Assembly: GCA_016213595.1 (NCBI GenBank)
Contig: JACRAA010000004.1
Span: 1-8,131, forward strand
From: Actinomycetota bacterium
GTDB lineage: Bacteria; Actinomycetota; Actinomycetes; Propionibacteriales; Propionibacteriaceae
Direction of reading: 5' to 3'
Length of the DNA stretch: 8,131 nucleotides
Shown piece by piece: positions 6,302 through 8,131 of this stretch. The notes beneath the pieces were generated by a model. It was not told the origin of the DNA. It did no database searches and worked only from the letters and a program-made list of their open reading frames with translations. The position numbers and the translations under genes are program-made. Position 1 is the stretch's first letter, and each line of letters opens with the position of its first letter.

Positions 6302-7165
6302 ATGGCTGAGCGAGTAACCGCCGTGGCGGCCGGGCGACGCCATTCCGTGTGTGTCCGCTCCGATGGCTGGGTACGTGCCGTGGGCAACGGGGCCGCCGGT
6401 GAGCGCGACGTTGACCGGTGGGGCGACATCATCGCAGTGGCCGCCGGCGATGTTCACACTGCGACGAACACGGGCAGGTCGCACACCGTCGGGCTGCGCT
6501 CGGACGGGACGGTCCTGGCGACGGGCTGGGATGGCGACGGTCAGTGCCAGGTGCTCGCATGGGGGCAGGTCGTGGCCATCGCCGCCGGCTGGCGACGCAC
6601 GGTCGGAGTCCGTGCGGATGGCACTGTGCTGGCTGTCGGGAGAACCGCTGAGGGAGGGTGTGAGGTCGGGGCGTGGCGAGAGGTGGTCGCGATCGCCGCC
6701 GGTGACTGGCATACGGTCGGGGTCAGGGCGGACGGTACGGCGATCGCCAGCGGGGCCAGTCGTCGAGGCCAGTGCGACGTCGGCGGGTGGCGCGAGGTCA
6801 CCTCAGTAGCCGCCGGCTACCTCCACACGGTCGGTCTCACCAAGGGCGGCCACGTCGTGGCGGCCGGGCGTCACAGCTCGCCGGAGTGCGATGTGGCCGG
6901 CTGGGTGGATGTCGTTGCCGTGAGCGCGGGCAGCTACCACACCGTGGCTGTCAGGGCCGACGGCCACGTCTATGCCGTGGGGGCGAACGACCACGGGCAG
7001 TGCGACGTGAGCTACTGGCGAGACATCGTCGCGGTCTCGGCGGGCTCCACCCACACCCTCGGCCTGCGCGCCGACGGCAGCGTCACGGCAACCGGGAACA
7101 ATGCGGACGGCCAGTGCGACGTCGACGGCTTCACCGTCAGCGCGCGCTCGAGCTCCGCACGATGA
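6302..7165 (+). CDS. RCC1-like seven-repeat beta-propeller protein
   Basis: The 287-residue protein is built almost wholly of seven RCC1-type repeats of 38 residues, at residues 5-42, 43-89, 90-127, 128-165, 166-203, 204-241 and 242-277. The shared pattern is (V/I)VA(V/I)xAGxxHTVG(V/L)RADGxVxAxG, six variable residues, GQCDVxxWRD. Seven such units fit one closed seven-bladed propeller. Blade 2 is 47 residues because of a 9-residue insertion (about 54-62). No signal peptide, membrane segment or further domain is seen, so it should be cytoplasmic. Eukaryotic RCC1 is a Ran exchange factor, but bacterial relatives lack that partner; a protein-binding scaffold is the safest inference. The start is supported by GGAGG at good spacing. 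The last ten residues lie outside the repeats, in DNA that is also the end of the opposite LacI-type gene. Confidence 0.85.
   Translation: MAERVTAVAAGRRHSVCVRSDGWVRAVGNGAAGERDVDRWGDIIAVAAGDVHTATNTGRSHTVGLRSDGTVLATGWDGDGQCQVLAWGQVVAIAAGWRRTVGVRADGTVLAVGRTAEGGCEVGAWREVVAIAAGDWHTVGVRADGTAIASGASRRGQCDVGGWREVTSVAAGYLHTVGLTKGGHVVAAGRHSSPECDVAGWVDVVAVSAGSYHTVAVRADGHVYAVGANDHGQCDVSYWRDIVAVSAGSTHTLGLRADGSVTATGNNADGQCDVDGFTVSARSSSAR
6314..7132 (+). repeat. Seven in-frame RCC1 repeats, 114-bp period
   Basis: Repeat units begin at 6314, 6428, 6569, 6683, 6797, 6911 and 7025. All but the second (141 bp) and the shortened last are 114 bp. The DNA is only partly conserved between units; the best retained word is CAGTGCGACGT, seen near 6770, 7001 and 7111. 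This indicates old duplications held together by protein selection, not a recent expansion. Confidence 0.8.
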
Positions 7166-8131
7166 GCTCCGGCTGGAGGACGATCTGGCGGTGGACGTGG
7201 GTCGGGTCGCCCGCGGAATGGTCGAGCAGCAGCTGCGCGGCCAGATAGCCCAGGTCATCGGTGGGCTGCCGCACTGACGTGAGCGGCACGATCCAGTCTG
7301 CGGCGAAGTCGATGTCGTCGTAGCCGACGAGGGAGACGTCCTCCGGGATCCGGACGCCGGCCGCGCTGAGGCCGCGATAGACGCCGAAGGCCATCATGTC
7401 GTTTCCACAGAAGACTCCGGTCGGCAGCTTCCCCGCTTGGAGCAGGCGCTCAGCGGCGAGGACCCCGTCCTGGATCCCCAGGCCTTCCTGGTTGATCTCC
7501 ACGAGTCCTGTGGTCGGGTCGATGCCGGCGGCGATGATCGCCTCCCGAGCACCCTGTGCGCGTTCGATGTGCTGGCGAAGGCCGTGCCCACCTCCGACGA
7601 AGGCGACGCGCTGATGCCCGAGGTCGAGAAGATGCTGCACCGCCAGGCGTGCGCCGGCGACGTCGTCGACCGAGACGGAGCAGTCCTCCGGTGAGTTCTG
7701 GTAGTCGAGAAAGACGAGGGGCAGTCGCCGTGCCCGGATGGACTCCCGGTCAAGGCTGCTGTTCGTGCTCGACGGGGTCAAGAGTGCGCCCCTGACACGC
7801 TGAGCGGCCAGGATGTGGAGGAGCTCCGTCTCCCGGTCGGCGTCGTTGTCGGAGTTGCAGAGGATGACGACGTGCCCGGCCTCCCGCGCCGCCCTCTCCA
7901 CCGCGCGGGCTGCCTGCATGAAGAACGGGCTGACCACATCGAGGACAACCAGGCCGATCACCTGGCTGGAGGCACCGGTGAGGACACGTGCCTGCTGGTT
8001 CGGTACGAACCCGAGCTCCCTGATGGCGCGCTGAACCGCAGTCCGGGTGCGCTGGCTGACGAGCTCGGGGTGGTTGATGGTGTGGGAGACGGTGCCCACG
8101 GACACGCGGGCTCGCGCGGCGACATCGGCGA
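7137..8131 (-). CDS. LacI-family transcriptional repressor, N-terminus cut by window edge
   Basis: The minus-strand frame remains open to the window end, giving 330 residues. It begins inside the first recognition helix (ADVAARARVSVGTVSHTIN), so only a few N-terminal residues are missing; the GTG at 8105 is internal. The helix-turn-helix is followed by the hinge segment PNQQARVL, which has the conserved Leu used for minor-groove insertion. A periplasmic-binding-like effector domain follows (from VIGLVVLDVVSPFF to SVRQPTDDLG), with the usual ending LQPELIVRSSSAR. Such repressors normally respond to sugars or nucleosides and control nearby transport or catabolic genes. Here the target probably lies beyond 8131, since no sugar transporter is seen in the window. 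Its 3' end overlaps the RCC1-like gene tail-to-tail by 29 bp. Confidence 0.92.
   Translation of the reverse strand, partial: ADVAARARVSVGTVSHTINHPELVSQRTRTAVQRAIRELGFVPNQQARVLTGASSQVIGLVVLDVVSPFFMQAARAVERAAREAGHVVILCNSDNDADRETELLHILAAQRVRGALLTPSSTNSSLDRESIRARRLPLVFLDYQNSPEDCSVSVDDVAGARLAVQHLLDLGHQRVAFVGGGHGLRQHIERAQGAREAIIAAGIDPTTGLVEINQEGLGIQDGVLAAERLLQAGKLPTGVFCGNDMMAFGVYRGLSAAGVRIPEDVSLVGYDDIDFAADWIVPLTSVRQPTDDLGYLAAQLLLDHSAGDPTHVHRQIVLQPELIVRSSSAR

Noticed and set aside
6314..7132. CRISPR-like or satellite repeat array
   Set aside because: The 114-bp periodicity is in frame, the DNA is diverged between units, and the repeats are explained by the RCC1 protein motif. There are no identical repeats with unique spacers.
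7137..7165. Homology or domain exchange as the reason for the shared RSSSAR ending
   Set aside because: The two proteins are read from opposite strands of the same near-palindromic bases, so the match is a reading coincidence and not shared ancestry.

Overview
The window is GC-rich throughout, with strong G/C third-position bias in every gene. Promoter-like sites are loose, with TAnnnT-type -10 elements. Together with the protein families present, this points to a chromosomal segment of a high-GC Gram-positive bacterium (Actinomycetota). That assignment is inference; there is no rRNA or other phylogenetic marker here. Nine protein-coding genes fill almost all of the window, and the two outermost run off its edges. 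I see no tRNA, rRNA, CRISPR array, insertion sequence or phage gene.

Layout: (1) 1-387 (+), the C-terminal end of an enolase-superfamily (mandelate racemase-like) sugar-acid or hydroxy-acid enzyme, followed by a small hairpin. (2) 553-1362 (+), a PEP mutase/isocitrate lyase superfamily enzyme with its own likely promoter. (3) Convergent to it, on the minus strand, a two-gene unit reading 3107 to 1381: a tandem CBS-domain protein, then an ArsB/NhaD-type (SLC13-like) permease joined by a TGATG stop/start overlap. (4) 4163-3228 (-), a YdhF-like aldo/keto reductase. (5) 4345-5220 (+), a LysR-type regulator divergent from that reductase. (6) 6146-5316 (-), a second aldo/keto reductase of a different subfamily (2,5-diketo-gluconate reductase-like), convergent with the LysR gene. 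(7) 6302-7165 (+), an RCC1-like protein made of seven repeats. (8) 8131-7137 (-), a LacI-family repressor whose first few residues lie outside the window and whose 3' end overlaps the RCC1-like gene by 29 bp.

The gene content is that of an accessory metabolic region: carbon-acid and carbonyl chemistry (enolase superfamily, PEP mutase superfamily, two NADPH-type reductases), an anion/ion permease with a small CBS partner, and two one-component regulators. The tightest inferred functional links are CBS protein with permease (overlapping, same strand) and LysR regulator with the divergent YdhF-like reductase (shared 181-bp control region). No single pathway can be proven from sequence alone.

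I did not find a clearly new multi-gene system. The points most worth a second look are the seven-bladed RCC1-like protein with a 9-residue insertion in blade 2, a Gln at a usually acidic metal-site position in the PEP mutase-like enzyme, the palindromic tail-to-tail overlap in which two unrelated proteins end in the same residues, and a tandem duplication plus inverted repeat at the end of the LysR gene.
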